Assembly: GCA_036874045.1 (NCBI GenBank)
Contig: CM072339.1
Location: 2,673,501 to 2,737,500, forward strand
Direction: 5' to 3'
Origin: Cymodocea nodosa
Lineage: Eukaryota; Streptophyta; Magnoliopsida; Alismatales; Cymodoceaceae
DNA: 64,000 nucleotides
Shown here: positions 61,830 to 64,000 of the stretch, piece by piece
Layout: every line of letters starts with the position of its first letter
Position numbering within the stretch: the first letter of the stretch is position 1
The notes under the pieces: generated by a model
What the model was told of the DNA's origin: nothing
Databases searched by the model: none
The model's input: only the letters and a program-made list of their open reading frames with translations
Position numbers and translations under genes: made by a program

Positions 61830-64000
61830 CTCTAATTGACAAATTGTATTTTTCTCTCTCCTCTCTCCTTATGTACCTAGTGTCATGAAGTTTTTCTCAA
61901 AGATCGACTAAATCCCCAACGACACTAGTGAACTCGTTGTTTGGTCAGTTTATCTTTATACTCCTTGGTTGAAAAGCTAGTGGTCGCTCTACCACTAATA
62001 GAGCTTCACATGTAGTGTTCGTCTTTCGACGTCTAACAACTCATTTTCACCCTCGATGAGTCTTTGGTTGCATAAGATAGCATCTGCCTCAACTTTACAT
62101 GCTGAAGCCCCTTTTATAGTTATAGCCTACAATCAAGAGTCTCATCTCTTGAGCTTCACCATCACTCTATGGTGTGACGTTGTCTTCTTCGACATTACTT
62201 CAATGGTGCTCTCCTACTAACACATGTTGGTGTTTGTCAACCTGTGCATCTCTTCGCAATCTTAGCTATGCATTGACTTCCCTTGCCAATTGACGTATTC
62301 TTTTGCTATTCCAACTTTAGGTCACTTGCCTTACGACTCTTCGTTTTCCATAGCCATTGGCGTTCCACTCCACTACTCCCTCAACAGGTGGATTAATTAC
62401 AATCGATATTATTACAATGTTAGTCTGAGTGCCCCTTTGAACCTTAGCTTCGTTAACTTACCTTATGTGAGTCGACTTCACGTAGATGTAACATTCTTCC
62501 CTACTTAATTCGTTTTCACCTTTGATGACTTCATGAAGTCTTGAATGAGATCTTCAAATTGTCAAAGTGTGATGTCCTTCTCCTAGGTTGCCTTCTGTAG
62601 TGGTTGACCCTTTTATTGCACTAGGAAGAATGTTCGCTTATTCTTTCGACTATGACCTTTAATCAATTTGTTAAGTATCGTTGTTGTCTTTTTATTAAAC
62701 TCTTTTCAAACTTGAGCTAGTGCATAGTGTGATTTTCCTATTAAGGCATCCTTCGAGTCCTTGTGGAAAGGTTTAAGGAAACTAATGTTGAAAACCAAGT
62801 GAAGTTTAAACTACTAGGCAACTCTAGCTAATATTCCAACTTCTCAACTCATCTCTTTACAACAAATGACCTTTCGTAATGTTGTACTAGTGAGTGGTGC
62901 ACTTCCTTCTTGTAGATCTTGAAGATTTGCAATATTAACTTGAGTAAGGTCTTGTTGCCCACATCAAACTCTAGTGGCCTATGAATTTGGTTTGCCCATT
63001 TTTTCATCCTTTCTTATGTCATTTATAAATAGTCTTGGGCTTCTTCCAAGCTGTCTTGTCGACTTTTTGTGAAGCGATAGGTTCTTGAGCACTGATTGTG
63101 TGCGTTTTTCGCGAGCTCATTCGGAATTAAGTGTTGACGTCTTGTTGCTAACTCGAAAGGACTCTTACCTATTGATGAATTTTAATGAAAGTTGTGACAG
63201 AATTAGGCATCGTCTAATAGTTGAACCTAATTGTATTGGTTTGTTGTTACAAAGTGTCTTAAGTATTCCTCCAAGAGAGTATTTATTTGTTCTGTTTGTC
63301 CATTAAACTGTGGATGATTTACTGTGATTCACTATCGAGAAGTTGTGTCGGGTTCTCAACATTTCGGACAATGTTATCCAAAATCTCTTTGTAGAGCGAG
63401 TGTCCCTATTGCTCACAATGTCCTTAGGAAGACCCCAGTATTTAACGACGTTTTACATGAACAACCTCACTGTCATCTCAACAATACACTCTTTTAGTGT
63501 CATCACAAAGATTGCATACTTTGACAATCTATCAACCACCACCATGATCAACGTGCACTTTGACATTTTCGATAATTCACAAATGAAGTCCATAGAGATA
63601 CTCTCCCATGACTTCTTTAAGATGGGCAAAGGTTGTAGTAAGTCTGCTTCATTTCTCCTTTCTATTTTATCTAGTTGACACACTAGATAGGTACAAACAT
63701 AGTGATTAACATCCTCCATTTTCAATCAGTAGTAGCTTGAGCTTAGGAGTATCATGATCCTCTCCTAACTTGGATGACCCGCCTATTGTGAATCATGCGT
63801 CTCTCACAATAGCTCTTTTTGAAGTTTACTAGTCTTTGATACGTATGACCATCGACCTTTGACGAAGAGGACTTTTTCCTCTTCCCAAAAGCTCGAGTTG
63901 TCCTATCTTGGACTTGTTGTAGGATTTTGGTTGAGACAATGTCCTGTGTTGTCTTCTCCTTTATCCTTACTAGTATATCATCCTATGTTAGTGATGTGTT
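61830..64000 (-). mobile_element. Ty3/gypsy fossil: integrase and downstream region
   Basis: Minus orientation, running off the right edge of the window. 63725-63453 matches the integrase zinc-finger end and the start of the catalytic core (TYLVCQLDKIERR, MDFICEL, MVVVDRLSKYA). 63450 down to about 62690 continues through the core and towards the integrase C-terminal part. The stretch to about 61830 probably includes the 3' end and LTR, but I could not place their borders. Broken, with many breaks. It is a different family from the element at 30812-35381, judged by the integrase text. Confidence 0.75.

Overview
This is nuclear DNA from a flowering plant. The genes are split by introns with normal GT/AG borders, the proteins match land-plant families, and the space between them holds the usual mix of LTR retrotransposon fossils, LINE relics, hAT and Harbinger-type DNA elements and AT-rich repeats. 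The species cannot be fixed from the sequence. GC-rich first exons beside AT-rich introns would fit a non-grass monocot, but that is only a guess.

Six host genes can be read exon by exon with a continuous frame. Two are on the minus strand: a reticulon-like protein of the RTNLB17/18 type (9660-11929, 8 exons, 440 aa) and a FLOE-type DUF1421 protein (13285-18305, 3 exons, 524 aa). Four are on the plus strand: importin subunit beta-1 (23786-26467, 866 aa, with a probable 5' UTR intron), a PSY-type sulfated-peptide precursor (29470-30412, 3 exons, 79 aa), the signal recognition particle subunit SRP19 (36802-41768, 3 exons, 166 aa) and the U3 snoRNP protein IMP3 (54080-56415, 4 exons, 182 aa). 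A possible seventh gene at 236-561 would encode a 67 aa secreted peptide of unknown family. Two orphan exon-like segments on the minus strand (about 49916-50225) look like a gene fragment. Gene order shows no pathway clustering: the genes serve ER shape, seed condensates, nuclear import, peptide signalling, protein targeting and ribosome assembly independently.

Layout. 1-800: candidate peptide gene. 800-7700: AT-rich DNA with two tandem arrays of hairpin-bearing units, a CACTA-like end, an 80 bp minisatellite and a Copia fossil. 9660-18305: the two minus-strand genes, with two LINE relics in the FLOE introns. 18300-21060: AT-rich intergenic DNA. 21060-30412: importin beta and the PSY gene. 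30807-35386: a Ty3/gypsy fossil with an intact 5 bp target duplication. 36802-41768: SRP19, with LINE relics in its 4.4 kb second intron. 42918-49396: two related non-autonomous hAT-like elements that carry internal arrays. 49400-54000: GC-rich short repeats, a LINE relic and a Copia LTR. 54080-56415: IMP3. 57480-59080: a LINE split by a Harbinger-type MITE. 60870-64000: Copia gag-protease and Ty3/gypsy integrase fossils.

No new multigene system was found. The most rewarding points are the PSY precursor, the unassigned peptide gene, the duplicated splice acceptor in the FLOE gene, the MITE-in-LINE insertion whose removal restores the LINE frame, and the hairpin-rich arrays shared by the hAT-like elements and a free-standing array.
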